Below, piece by piece: positions 21,945-30,570 of a stretch of 40,320 nt of DNA. The first letter of the stretch is position 1. The number at the start of each line of letters is the position of its first letter. This DNA is from CAMLQK01 sp035478775. Lineage in GTDB: Bacteria > Patescibacteriota > Saccharimonadia > Saccharimonadales > UBA4665. The notes below the pieces were generated by a model, which saw nothing but the letters and a program-made list of their open reading frames with translations, searched no databases and was not told where the DNA came from. The stretch spans positions 1-40,320 of the forward strand of contig DATIJG010000022.1 of NCBI GenBank assembly GCA_035478775.1, given 5' to 3'. The position numbers were made by a program, and so were the translations under genes.

Positions 21945-24503
21945 TTGGGGTTAAGAACCTACAAACATAAGCGCACCTTTACAAACACGCCGGAACCCGC
22001 TGGCAAAAAACAGCCCGCAACCGGCAAAAAGTTGCGGTTTGTTGTGCAAGAGCACCACGCTTCGCGCTTGCATTACGATTTCCGACTTGAAATGGATGGC
22101 GTGCTAAAAAGCTGGGCCGTGCCGAAAGGCCCCAGCATGAATCCGCACGACCACCATTTGGCGGTGCACGTCGAAGACCACCCCTATGAATACCGCAATT
22201 TTGAAGGCATTATCCCCGAAGGTAACTACGGTGCCGGCAACGTTATTATTTGGGATGAAGGCACTTACGCACCACGCGCCGAAACTAAAACGCCCGAAAA
22301 AACATTATTACAAGAACTAAAAGACGGCCATATTACTTTTATTTTGCGCGGCAAAAAACTACAAGGCGAGTTTGCGCTTATTAAACTGCAAAAATCGAAA
22401 GACCAAGACGCTTGGCTGCTTATTAAAAAGGGCGACGACTACGCGAGCAGTGCCAATATCCTAGCACAAGATACCTCTGTAAAAAGCGGCAAGACGGTCG
22501 ACGACCTTGGCGCGCATGGCAAACTGCCGGGCCTAACTAAGTTCCCGGCCGTGCGTCAGCCCTGGATTGTCCACCCCATGCTTTGCACACTGGTAGATAA
22601 GCCCTTTAACGACCCGGCGTGGCTGTTTGAAATTAAATGGGATGGCTACCGCGCTATCGCGAGCCGCAGCAAACACGGCGTGCAAGTATACTCGCGCAAC
22701 GGCACCGATTTTACCCAAAAATTCGCGCCAATAACCGAAGCCGTGCATAGCTTAAAACACGATGTCACCTTAGACGGCGAAATTGTAGCCGTCGACCAAC
22801 ACGGCATACCGCATTTTGAAGGGCTCCAAAACTGGCAACGTGACCCAAGCGGCCACTTGCAATACTGCGTATTCGATATTTTGTGGTGTGATGGCCGCGA
22901 TATGCGCACCATGCCGCTCGTCGAACGCAAAAAAGTGCTGCGCGAAATTATCGGCATCAAAGATCCGGTGCTGCGTTACAGCGACGACGTCGTAGGCAAC
23001 GGCACTGGCCTGTTCGAACAAATGCAAGCTAAGGGTTTAGAAGGCATTGTTGCTAAACGTGCCGACAGCACTTACCAGGAAGCCCAGCGCGGGCAAGACT
23101 GGCTCAAAATTAAAACGCATCTGCGCCAAGAAGTGGTTATTGGTGGTTTTACTGAACCGCGCGGCAGCCGGACCTACCTCGGATCGCTGCTTGTGGGCGT
23201 GTATGAAAAAGGGCAGCTCAAATACGTCGGCCACTCCGGCGGCGGTATTGCCGATGCCCAGCGAAAAGCCCTGCGCGAAAAACTGAACAAACTAGAGCGT
23301 AAAATATCACCGTTCTCCAACACGCCAGAACCCAGTGATACCCAAGTGCATTGGGTAAAGCCCGAAATGGTGTGCGAAATGGATTTTAGCGAATGGACGA
23401 GCGAAGGCCTGATGCGCCAGCCAAAATATGTAGGCATGCGTATCGACAAGCAGCCGCAAGAAGTACGCCACGAACAGCCGGATACCCGAGCGCCACACCA
23501 AGCAACGGCGGGCCTAGCGCCCTCGCATAACAAAAACGGCAAAGTGGGGGTGAGCACGCAACCCGCCGCCCAAACCCAAAGCACGCCTACACATAATTTT
23601 ATACAAAACGACAGCCTGCCTTTTGAACTTACCCACCAAACTAAAATTTTCTTTCCGCGCCACAAATATACCAAGGGCGATTTGGTGAAGTACTACGAAA
23701 ACGCAGCCAGCTACATCTTGCCATATTTAAAAGACCGGCCACTTTCACTACTGCGCCAGCCTGGCGGTGTGAACGACCACGGATTTTTTCAAAAAAATAT
23801 GCCACACGCTCCCGCTTGGTTGCCGACCGCTGATATCTACTCCGACACCCACCAAGGCAATATGCACTGGATTGTTGGTGGTACGCTAGAAACCCTTTTG
23901 TATGCCGTACAACTTGGAAGTATCGAAATTAACCCCTGGAGTTCGCGTATTACGCACCTGGATAACCCTGATTGGGCGGTTATCGACCTCGATCCTGAAG
24001 GCACCATCACTTTTAAAGATGTTATTGCCGTGGCGCGTACCGTCAAGCAGGTGTGCGAGGAATGGCATGTGCCAAGTTATCCCAAGACATCCGGCAAAAC
24101 CGGCATTCATATTTTTATACCGATGGGCGCACGCTATACATACGAGCAAGTGAAAGATTTTGCGCACTTAATGGTGCTCGAAGTCCACCGTCGCCAGCCG
24201 AACCTGACCAGTGTTGAGCGCATGCCCGGCAAGCGTCCTAATCGTATCTATCTCGATTTCCTGCAAAACCGGCAAGGCCAAACATTGGCCGCACCATATT
24301 CGGTACGTCCGACGCCCGATGCCACCGTCTCGATGCCGTTGCATTGGGACGAAGTAATACCAAGCCTTAAGCCCACCGATTTTACCATCGAAAACGCTAT
24401 GCGACGCGTTTCGCGCAGCGGTGATTTGTGGGCACCAGTGTTAGGCAAGGGGGTTAACTTACGCAGCACGCTTGCCCATATAAAAAACGTCACCGAGCCT
24501 TAA
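21945..24503 (+). CDS. ligD: LigD, multifunctional NHEJ ligase/polymerase/3'-phosphoesterase
   Basis: 852 residues, domain order PE-LIG-POL as in Pseudomonas LigD. Phosphoesterase, about 30-190: HHASRLHYDFRLEMDGVLKS with the catalytic His/Asp. ATP ligase, about 205-510: motif I EIKWDGYR with nucleophile Lys231, motif IV GIVAKR, motif V DWLKIK, OB-fold GGFTEPRGSRTYLGSLLVG. After a low-complexity linker, polymerase, about 555-852: WAVIDLDPE with the metal-binding Asp pair, and YPKTSGKTGIHIFIP. It trims, fills and seals broken ends held by Ku. The start is TTG, with AAAGGAG seven bases upstream. Full length, no frameshift. Confidence 0.96.
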   Translation: MGLRTYKHKRTFTNTPEPAGKKQPATGKKLRFVVQEHHASRLHYDFRLEMDGVLKSWAVPKGPSMNPHDHHLAVHVEDHPYEYRNFEGIIPEGNYGAGNVIIWDEGTYAPRAETKTPEKTLLQELKDGHITFILRGKKLQGEFALIKLQKSKDQDAWLLIKKGDDYASSANILAQDTSVKSGKTVDDLGAHGKLPGLTKFPAVRQPWIVHPMLCTLVDKPFNDPAWLFEIKWDGYRAIASRSKHGVQVYSRNGTDFTQKFAPITEAVHSLKHDVTLDGEIVAVDQHGIPHFEGLQNWQRDPSGHLQYCVFDILWCDGRDMRTMPLVERKKVLREIIGIKDPVLRYSDDVVGNGTGLFEQMQAKGLEGIVAKRADSTYQEAQRGQDWLKIKTHLRQEVVIGGFTEPRGSRTYLGSLLVGVYEKGQLKYVGHSGGGIADAQRKALREKLNKLERKISPFSNTPEPSDTQVHWVKPEMVCEMDFSEWTSEGLMRQPKYVGMRIDKQPQEVRHEQPDTRAPHQATAGLAPSHNKNGKVGVSTQPAAQTQSTPTHNFIQNDSLPFELTHQTKIFFPRHKYTKGDLVKYYENAASYILPYLKDRPLSLLRQPGGVNDHGFFQKNMPHAPAWLPTADIYSDTHQGNMHWIVGGTLETLLYAVQLGSIEINPWSSRITHLDNPDWAVIDLDPEGTITFKDVIAVARTVKQVCEEWHVPSYPKTSGKTGIHIFIPMGARYTYEQVKDFAHLMVLEVHRRQPNLTSVERMPGKRPNRIYLDFLQNRQGQTLAAPYSVRPTPDATVSMPLHWDEVIPSLKPTDFTIENAMRRVSRSGDLWAPVLGKGVNLRSTLAHIKNVTEP

Positions 24504-24542
24504 AATACTGAAAATAGCTTGCAGCTTTTAGGCAGCCTGAGG

Positions 24543-24548
24543 TACAAT
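24543..24548 (+). promoter_or_regulatory. -10 box
   Basis: TACAAT with a predicted start near 24555, giving a leader of about 38 bases that contains AAAGGGG before the GTG at 24593. Confidence 0.4.
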
Positions 24549-24592
24549 GCCGCCAAGGTGCAAAGCCAACCTAAAAGTAAAGGGGTTATGGC

Positions 24593-25228
24593 GTGCTACC
24601 AGTGTGGTGTGTTTTCATTGCAATCAGTGTTCGGTTACTAGGCAGTGCCAGCTACTTTAAAAGTGTGCTTCGCGGCAAGACACAGCCAAACCCCATTACC
24701 TGGTTCATCTGGAGCCTAACAGCACTTGTCGCCTTTTTCGCACAACTACACGCCCGAGTCGGGTTTTCGATGTACACCACCCTGGCGCTGGGTCTCGGGC
24801 CACTCATTATCTGCATAACCGCACTCATAAAACACCCGACAGCATCACATTTTACGCCATTTAATATCACTTGCGGTGTGGTGGCACTGGTTGGAGTTGC
24901 GTTGTGGCAGGCTACGGCAAATGCCAATCTGGCCATCGTGTTCAGTATTTTAGCCGATACCTTCGGCAGCATACCCACAATGCATAAATCATATCATCAT
25001 CCGCACACTGAATATGCCTTGCCGTACGCGCTATCGGTGTGCAGCATGGTTATAACGCTCGCCACCTTGCAGCAGTGGCGATTCTTGGGCTATGCCTACC
25101 CGCTATACATTTTCACTATCAATCTGACGATTTTCAGCACTATTATGTGGCGCGGCAGCTTCCTAAAGCGACAAACTCGTCCCTTAAGGAAAACCATAAG
25201 GAACAAACCACATAGTATAATCTTTTAG
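24593..25228 (+). CDS. PQ-loop-like membrane protein
   Basis: A 211-residue protein with about seven hydrophobic segments. The repeated pattern of a short helix pair with a Pro-containing turn (LRGKTQPNPITWFIWSL early; ILADTFGSIPTMHKSYHHPH later) resembles PQ-loop/SWEET-type transporters, where two three-helix bundles are repeated. The substrate is unknown. GTG start, AAGGGG seven bases upstream; an ATG five bases earlier opens only a 17-codon frame. The stop codon overlaps the stop of the convergent gene by two bases. Confidence 0.65.
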   Translation: MLPVWCVFIAISVRLLGSASYFKSVLRGKTQPNPITWFIWSLTALVAFFAQLHARVGFSMYTTLALGLGPLIICITALIKHPTASHFTPFNITCGVVALVGVALWQATANANLAIVFSILADTFGSIPTMHKSYHHPHTEYALPYALSVCSMVITLATLQQWRFLGYAYPLYIFTINLTIFSTIMWRGSFLKRQTRPLRKTIRNKPHSIIF

Positions 25229-26991
25229 ACAAATCTCTTATTTAGTAACTCAAAAAACCTGTCCGATCTGGCCATTGGTTGTATTTCCTTGGCTACATAA
25301 TGCTGATATTTGTATGCCTCCTTCATAATTTCTAATGGGCGTATGCCTTTATCGTGCATAGTCATCATAACCTCGCTGATAGGCCCGATTGGCGCTTTCT
25401 GATAAGCGGCTAAACTAGGTTGGGGCGAAGACTGTAAGTTACAAATTCGAGCGATGACAAAGGTAATCATCGCGTGCAGTGAAGGGTATTCATTACGCAG
25501 ATACGTCAGAAGCCCCAAGGCATCCTGTAGCACTCCATCAACTTGAGGATGCTGAGCGCCCTGTCTATTAAAGTGGTCAGTCAGTACCTTACGGCGACGC
25601 CACTGGCTACTATGGGGGAAAAATCTTCCGAAGAAAGCAGCAGGCATCTGCCCATGAGCCACTGCGTCGAGAGCTGCTACCGACAGAAGATATATGAAAG
25701 TGTCGTGTGCAATCTCGTCCAAGAGTGACGGCGATGACCCTGCGATTGTATTTTCAACTCGCCCCAATTGCAAGTTCTTATCTTTTGTCTCGACACGCAC
25801 TCTTGCACTGCCGTAAATCATAGCATGCGGTTCATGGCCACGGCGCTTAGTCTGATACGACAACCTATCTAGTGTGTACAACATGCCATGTACGCCACCA
25901 TACTCCCAACGCTGTTGTAAATTATTAACGCTTTTAATGAAAGGGCTCGGAAGTGCTCCAGCAAAGATATTACGCAGAGCCATTCGGTAATCCCTGAGTC
26001 TCATGGGTGCAACCCCAAACACAAATGGGCTTGATGCCATAAGCATGTCCGCTACTATGCCAAGGTGGCTATTAAAAATGTCTGCTGTCGCGATAGCTAT
26101 TTCCAAGGGAATAGTAAGCTCCCCCTTCCCGCTTGATATATGCGGCATGCCAATACTCGTTTGACAAGCAACCGAAGGCCAAAGCACTTGAAACCCTTTG
26201 TCCCGCATAAGACTTTTATAATCTTGATGGCCATGCGACTTGGCAATCACATTGAGAATAGAAAGAATCTTCGGATCGGATAATACTAGATACTGCTTAA
26301 GATGCTCCGACCACGGGCGGATGTAAGCTCCGCCCTCTCCATTGTTAAGCTGCATGCCAGCATCGTTGGGTGAACCGGCAAGCGGTGCCGACGTATCCAT
26401 TAGCATGAGGCCTGGATGGTTCCGCTCCCTTTGAGATAATTGCTCGATACGAGCCGCGAATGCCCCTTGCAGTGTTTCGAATGGCGGCAAAGCATCCTCG
26501 TGGATACCCGCTTGAAACTCGAATTGCTCATGTGCATCCAGCTCCTCGATACTGCCTGTCATAATATCATGTGCAATCGCTTCGTGCTCTTTACCCACAG
26601 AAAGCGCACCGTAAGGGATCTCGTTCCCAGTTTTTAGTGCTTGGGTAACCTCTAGAGCAATGTCTTCTGCTCGTTTTCCATATTTACGCCCCAAGACGTA
26701 CATAAGATGTTCCGACGTTTGCTTCCCACTCGCGCCATAGCTAATACTCTTGTCAGTTTGACGCACAGGCACCCACCATGGATGCCGAATAAAAACTACA
26801 AAATCGCCATTTTTATCGCGCCCAAGCATACCAGTTTGTTGAAGTCTGCCTACAAATTCTAGGTCAGAGAAATCTTGATTCAAAGATTTCTCTGTAAGCA
26901 CGCCATGTTTTTTATCGGAGCTAACGTATTTAGCCGAATCTATATGTCCTGAAGTTTTTTTGCCTGTTGGGTATTTTTTATGTGTACTCAT
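25225..26991 (-). CDS. GCS2-like carboxylate-amine ligase homologue (tentative)
   Basis: About 588 residues, soluble. The central region resembles the glutamate-cysteine ligase type 2/YbdK fold: VEFQ-like FEFQAGIHEDALPPFETLQ, then CQTSIGMPHISSGKGELT, IFNSHLGIVADMLMASSPFV with FGVAPMRLRDYR, and MIYGSARVRVETKDKNLQLG. In that family these positions hold the substrate-binding His, the SSPF turn and the GTLEVRVCD strand. The match is partial and the ATP-binding residues are not all visible, so the call is tentative. The start at 26991 is preferred because TAAAGT lies seven bases upstream on the minus strand. It is divergent from the TrmB-like regulator, which may control it. Confidence 0.45.
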   Translation of the reverse strand: MSTHKKYPTGKKTSGHIDSAKYVSSDKKHGVLTEKSLNQDFSDLEFVGRLQQTGMLGRDKNGDFVVFIRHPWWVPVRQTDKSISYGASGKQTSEHLMYVLGRKYGKRAEDIALEVTQALKTGNEIPYGALSVGKEHEAIAHDIMTGSIEELDAHEQFEFQAGIHEDALPPFETLQGAFAARIEQLSQRERNHPGLMLMDTSAPLAGSPNDAGMQLNNGEGGAYIRPWSEHLKQYLVLSDPKILSILNVIAKSHGHQDYKSLMRDKGFQVLWPSVACQTSIGMPHISSGKGELTIPLEIAIATADIFNSHLGIVADMLMASSPFVFGVAPMRLRDYRMALRNIFAGALPSPFIKSVNNLQQRWEYGGVHGMLYTLDRLSYQTKRRGHEPHAMIYGSARVRVETKDKNLQLGRVENTIAGSSPSLLDEIAHDTFIYLLSVAALDAVAHGQMPAAFFGRFFPHSSQWRRRKVLTDHFNRQGAQHPQVDGVLQDALGLLTYLRNEYPSLHAMITFVIARICNLQSSPQPSLAAYQKAPIGPISEVMMTMHDKGIRPLEIMKEAYKYQHYVAKEIQPMARSDRFFELLNKRFV

Positions 26992-26998
26992 GGGCAAG

Positions 26999-27029
26999 AC
27001 TTTACAATGTGACATGAAGTTTGTATAAT
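26999..27029. promoter_or_regulatory. divergent promoter region
   Basis: On the minus strand TAAAGT (26999-27004) sits seven bases before the ATG at 26991. On the plus strand TATAAT (27024-27029) drives the regulator gene. The two -10 boxes are 19 bases apart, so the promoters must overlap. Confidence 0.55.
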
Positions 27030-27033
27030 TGTC

Positions 27034-27049
27034 GTCGGAAATGTCCGAC
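27034..27049 (+). repeat. palindrome enclosing a start codon
   Basis: GTCGGA-AATG-TCCGAC, perfect 6-bp arms. The ATG of the TrmB-like gene (27041) lies in the loop and arm, and the predicted transcript start (about 27036) is inside the left arm. A likely autoregulatory operator. Confidence 0.5.
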
Positions 27050-27859
27050 AACTCTAGAATTACGAAAGAAGCGATTATTCTCGATCAGCTGGCTGCATTC
27101 GGACTAACTAACACTGAGGCACGAATCTATCTTCACCTCACAGGTAAGGCCCCTAAGTCCATTCTGGAAATAGCCCGGGAACTCGATTTGCCACGTACCT
27201 CAATATATGACAGCGCAGTTAAACTCTCTGAAAAAGGCTTGCTTCAACGGATTGTCAGGTATAAAAGCCAGCAATTGCAGGCATATCCTCTGAGCATTTT
27301 GCAGACATACATTGATAGAGAAAAGTCACGAATCGAGGAACTCCAAGGTAAGTTAGCTAGCCTTGAAGAAGCGGTGTTATCAGCAGAAGCGTCGCCTCTT
27401 TCAACCGAAGTGCGGTATTATCACGGCCCCAAAGGCTTACAGCAAATGATTTGGAATACTCTACGTACTAGAAGTGAGCTGGTTGGATACTCGCAATTTG
27501 GTCTGGTAGATGTCGTAAGTAAACGCTTTACAGAGAAGTATGCAGCCGAACTCATACGACGGGGCATACACAACCGGGTCATTACTAATCCAAGGTATGT
27601 TGATGCCTGGCGCTTGTACCTCGAACCACTTGCTACCTATAGGCGCACCTTGCAACAATGCAAAGCAATCGACCCGAAAAGACTATATGTGTCAGGTGAC
27701 ACCACTATTTACAATAACGTTTTCGCAACAGCATATTGGGAACACGGAGAGATTGTTGGCGTAGAAATCGAAAACCCGGAAATTGTCAAAATGCAGCGCA
27801 GTATGTTTGATTTGACGTGGGGGCAAGCCAAATCAGTCGAGTTCATCACGCCTTCATAA
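27041..27859 (+). CDS. TrmB-like transcriptional regulator
   Basis: About 272 residues. Residues 8-75 form a winged helix of the TrmB/MarR-like type: LAAFGLTNTEARIYLHLTGK, SILEIARELDLPRTSIYDSAVKLSEKGLL. A coiled-coil follows (EKSRIEELQGKLASLEEAVL), then a C-terminal sensor domain (EVRYYHGPKGLQQMIWNTLRT) typical of the family's ligand-binding half. TrmB-like proteins sense sugars or other metabolites. The ATG at 27041 lies inside a palindrome; an in-frame TTG at 27029 would overlap the -10 box. Divergent from the GCS2-like gene. Confidence 0.8.
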   Translation: MSDNSRITKEAIILDQLAAFGLTNTEARIYLHLTGKAPKSILEIARELDLPRTSIYDSAVKLSEKGLLQRIVRYKSQQLQAYPLSILQTYIDREKSRIEELQGKLASLEEAVLSAEASPLSTEVRYYHGPKGLQQMIWNTLRTRSELVGYSQFGLVDVVSKRFTEKYAAELIRRGIHNRVITNPRYVDAWRLYLEPLATYRRTLQQCKAIDPKRLYVSGDTTIYNNVFATAYWEHGEIVGVEIENPEIVKMQRSMFDLTWGQAKSVEFITPS

Positions 27860-27878
27860 CCGACAAACGGTGGTCAAG

Positions 27879-28742
27879 TTAAATGAGCGGGCTTTCTAGC
27901 ATGCCAGAGCTAAACATAGTCAACGCTTTGCCGCCAAGCATCGTGCCGGTATTTTCATGGCGGACTTCGTAGGCGAAGCTCACATAGCCTTTCTCGACCG
28001 CTTCGGCGCCCAGCGCCATCAGCACATTAGGGTTCGCCAAACGTAATTCCCCGCTATCAGCTTGGGCATAATCATTTTCTATGCCGCTCACCCACGTCCT
28101 ATATACCGGCACACCTAGCCTTTCGGTCGCCTGTTCATTAAGTTCTTCGTTATACATCACCTTAGTTTGCTCATGTGGCTGCGGAATAGGCAAATTGATT
28201 AGCGGTTGCACATCGGGCGCTATAAAAGGCGCCGTTGTAGGTGCATAGATTCTACCTGGATATGGACAGGTGTTTATAAGCCGCCTTGGAGACGACGAAT
28301 GGCCACCGAGATTGTGCTGGTAAGCAGCAGAGCTGCCCGAGGCACGCGGCTGGGGCTGCGGTTGGCCTAAACCTTTGACTCCAATAAAACTACCGTCCGT
28401 ACGGCGAATATCACCATACAAAAAGTATAAGTCATCTATGGGGCGGCCGGCGCGAAGCGCAGCCAAGATGGTCAGTTTGCTTACCACCCTTGCAATGTCC
28501 TCTTCTGGCAGTGGTAGTTTCTCTGGCCCGCCATGCTCGGTAATAGCAAAAAGTGTTGACGTTGGCTGGCCTGCCAAGGCAAGGCCCCGCAGGTTGCGAT
28601 ATTCCGATTTTGCACGTGCTGCCTGGGCATACGGTACGCCTTCTTTATTTAAAGCCGCCGTCCCGAGCTTTGGGTTTTCGCACACAGTAATAGCGTGAGG
28701 CACCAGCACATCAATACGTGGTGCTTTTTCAACAGTATGCAC
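27879..28742 (-). CDS. hypothetical protein, 287 aa
   Basis: Not recognised. Residues 1-115 are alpha/beta (RIDVLVPHAITVCENPKLGT, EEDIARVVSKLTILAALRAG). Residues 125-195 are Pro/Gln/Ser-rich and probably disordered. The C-terminal part (YNEELNEQATERLGVPVYRTW onward) seems folded again. No signal or membrane segment. GTG start with AGAGGA six bases upstream; a TATAGT -10 (minus strand, 28774-28779) gives a leader of about 25 bases. It is convergent with the TrmB-like gene, 19 bases apart. Confidence 0.6.
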   Translation of the reverse strand: MHTVEKAPRIDVLVPHAITVCENPKLGTAALNKEGVPYAQAARAKSEYRNLRGLALAGQPTSTLFAITEHGGPEKLPLPEEDIARVVSKLTILAALRAGRPIDDLYFLYGDIRRTDGSFIGVKGLGQPQPQPRASGSSAAYQHNLGGHSSSPRRLINTCPYPGRIYAPTTAPFIAPDVQPLINLPIPQPHEQTKVMYNEELNEQATERLGVPVYRTWVSGIENDYAQADSGELRLANPNVLMALGAEAVEKGYVSFAYEVRHENTGTMLGGKALTMFSSGMLESPLI

Positions 28743-28961
28743 GTCTTATCCTCTTTAACAGTCAGTTACACATACTATACTCATACAGGTAATACGCCAA
28801 CCTTGTTTCTTACAAACTTTATTCTGTAATATATGGGTAGCACTTACGACGCAAAACCTTCTGAAGAAAAGCGACGAGACAAAGGCTGCCGTATAAGAGG
28901 CCGGCTTGACACTTAAAAATGTAAGCAGCATTATGGTGGTATACATAATGTAAGGCTTTTT

Positions 28962-29381
28962 ATGAATAAAACAATGAAACTCGTGGTCGCACTGGTTGTT
29001 GTCATTATTGTGGTCGTTAGTGGTGTGCTGTTGTTTGGCAAAAAGAAAACTAACGCACCGAGTACGAATAACTCTTCTGCGTCAAATTCGAGCCAAACTA
29101 ATAGCAGTACGTCGACTATCACCTATGACGGAAATCAATTCGAGCCGCAAACGCTAACTATTAAGGCTGGCTCAAAAGTTAAGATTGTAAATCAGTCAAG
29201 CGATTCACCACTTAGCTTCGACTCTGACCCGCACCCCACCCACACTGACGAACCCGAGCTAAATGCCGGCAGCATCGACCCTGGTGTGAGCACTCAAATT
29301 ACCGTAACCAAAGTTGGCAATTGGGGCTACCACAACCATTTACACCCTGAACAAACCGGTAGGATTGTCGTTACAAACTAA
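28962..29381 (+). CDS. membrane-anchored cupredoxin-like protein
   Basis: A 139-residue protein. Residues 5-26 are one membrane helix (signal anchor), then a Ser/Asn/Thr-rich linker to about 52, then a cupredoxin-like beta sandwich: ITYDGNQFEPQTLTIKAGSKVKI, DSDPHPTHTDEPEL, and VGNWGYHNHLHPEQTGRIVVTN. The fold pattern matches plastocyanin-type domains, but where type 1 copper proteins have Cys-x3-4-His-x2-Met the sequence reads N-HLH-PEQ. Cys and Met ligands are missing, several His remain. It may bind copper in another way or be structural. A TAAGG ribosome-like site lies upstream; the promoter is probably TGG-TATACA at 28937-28945. Confidence 0.7.
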   Translation: MNKTMKLVVALVVVIIVVVSGVLLFGKKKTNAPSTNNSSASNSSQTNSSTSTITYDGNQFEPQTLTIKAGSKVKIVNQSSDSPLSFDSDPHPTHTDEPELNAGSIDPGVSTQITVTKVGNWGYHNHLHPEQTGRIVVTN

Positions 29382-29396
29382 CGGCTAAAGAACCGT

Positions 29397-30569
29397 TTAA
29401 TTGTCAAACAACCAAAAATCAATATGTTCTTGGTCGAGCTGGTTAACAAAGTCGGTAATTACTGGAGCGGCAGGCGACTCAAACGGCTTGCCGGCACTCC
29501 AGTATGACCAGTTTGTAGCTTCGGCTGTACGGCTTTTATCTTGGGCAAAAATGTTTACAGCTACAGTATAGCCTGATTTTTGCAGCGCTACTGCTTGGTC
29601 GTTAATGGTCTGCATTACCGCTTTGCGGCGTTCTGGCGTCATGGTAACAGTTTGGCTAGGGTCGAGCGTATATTTAGCGCTAAATGTACCAGTGTTAAAC
29701 CACACTTTTTTAGTGCCCAAGCTGTCGGCCATTTCTTTTAGCAGATCGGGTGCTAAAAATTCTGCGGCATTAACAATTGCACCATTGCCACCTTGCGGCG
29801 ACATCCACGGGAAGCCTTGCATGCCAGCGTATTCAACCAAGCCCGGCGTAATGCCTTTTACATATTGCAGCAAGCTGTCGTATTCGCCGTTCGCCCAGTC
29901 GAAATCGGTCGTCCTATAGGTTGCCGAATTCAACATGATACTGGTGTGTGCCCCTGGGAACATCTGTTTTAAAATACCCAAATAATTATTGACAGCCGGT
30001 GCAAAATATTGCGGCTGGTTGTCGTTCCAATATGGCAGGTTGGCTTCGGGGAACGGGTTCCAAATACCGAGCTGCGTATCTGTTATGCCCTGGTTCTTCA
30101 GCGTTTGGAAGTAAGCAGTAATTTGACTGTTAAAACCGCCATTGGCAAAGGTTGCATAGTCAAGTGTGGTGCCATTTTGTTCGGATGGCTCGGCAACTAC
30201 CAGCGGCCGCACACCGTGCGCTGCAAAGTCTTTTAGCGTTTGTGCGTCAGCTTTGGCATAATCGGTGGCTTCTTGTTCAGTTGCTGGCATCGATGTAAAC
30301 AGCATCATCGTGCCGGTGGCACGCGAATGGCAGGCCGTTTGGTAGACGCTCAAAGTTTGTAATGCCGTGGTGCTGGCGCCGTTCAAATTAAGCGGCGGCT
30401 GATTAGTACACGTTGTGGTTTTGACGCTTGCAACCGTTGAGTGGTGGCCGATAGATTTCAGCATACTCAAAGGTTTTTGGCCGGTCATAAATTGATATAC
30501 CATGCCAGACGAAAACAAGACCAGGCCAATGAAAAATAGGTTGATTACTACAATATGACGGGGTTTCAT
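29397..30569 (-). CDS. exported glycoside-hydrolase-like TIM-barrel protein
   Basis: About 390 residues from the ATG at 30569; the longer frame overlaps the glycosyltransferase. Residues 5-28 are a signal or anchor helix (HIVVINLFFIGLVLFSSGMV). The rest looks like a (beta/alpha)8 glycoside hydrolase: GTMMLFTSMPATEQ, VRPLVVAEPSEQNG, LGIWNPFPEANLPYW with a likely acid Glu, HTSIMLNSATYRT, YAGMQGFPWMSPQGG and a late strand IDFWLFD. The family is not certain (GH26-like is one option). It is the last gene of a four-gene operon, one base after the GT2 gene. Polysaccharide synthase loci often carry such a hydrolase for trimming or release. Confidence 0.65.
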   Translation of the reverse strand: MKPRHIVVINLFFIGLVLFSSGMVYQFMTGQKPLSMLKSIGHHSTVASVKTTTCTNQPPLNLNGASTTALQTLSVYQTACHSRATGTMMLFTSMPATEQEATDYAKADAQTLKDFAAHGVRPLVVAEPSEQNGTTLDYATFANGGFNSQITAYFQTLKNQGITDTQLGIWNPFPEANLPYWNDNQPQYFAPAVNNYLGILKQMFPGAHTSIMLNSATYRTTDFDWANGEYDSLLQYVKGITPGLVEYAGMQGFPWMSPQGGNGAIVNAAEFLAPDLLKEMADSLGTKKVWFNTGTFSAKYTLDPSQTVTMTPERRKAVMQTINDQAVALQKSGYTVAVNIFAQDKSRTAEATNWSYWSAGKPFESPAAPVITDFVNQLDQEHIDFWLFDN

Positions 30570-30570
30570 A

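Noticed and set aside
23174..23674. 166-residue frame antisense to ligD
   Set aside because: It lies in the low-complexity linker region of ligD, and ligD is intact in the other frame.
24588..24641. ATG at 24588 opening a 17-codon Cys-containing ORF
   Set aside because: The AAAGGGG site is only two bases away, a poor distance, while the GTG at 24593 in the long frame has seven. It also ends without coupling to a downstream start.
28755..28946. 63-residue minus-strand frame in the gap before the cupredoxin gene
   Set aside because: Cys-rich, no recognisable fold, no promoter or ribosome site; likely chance.
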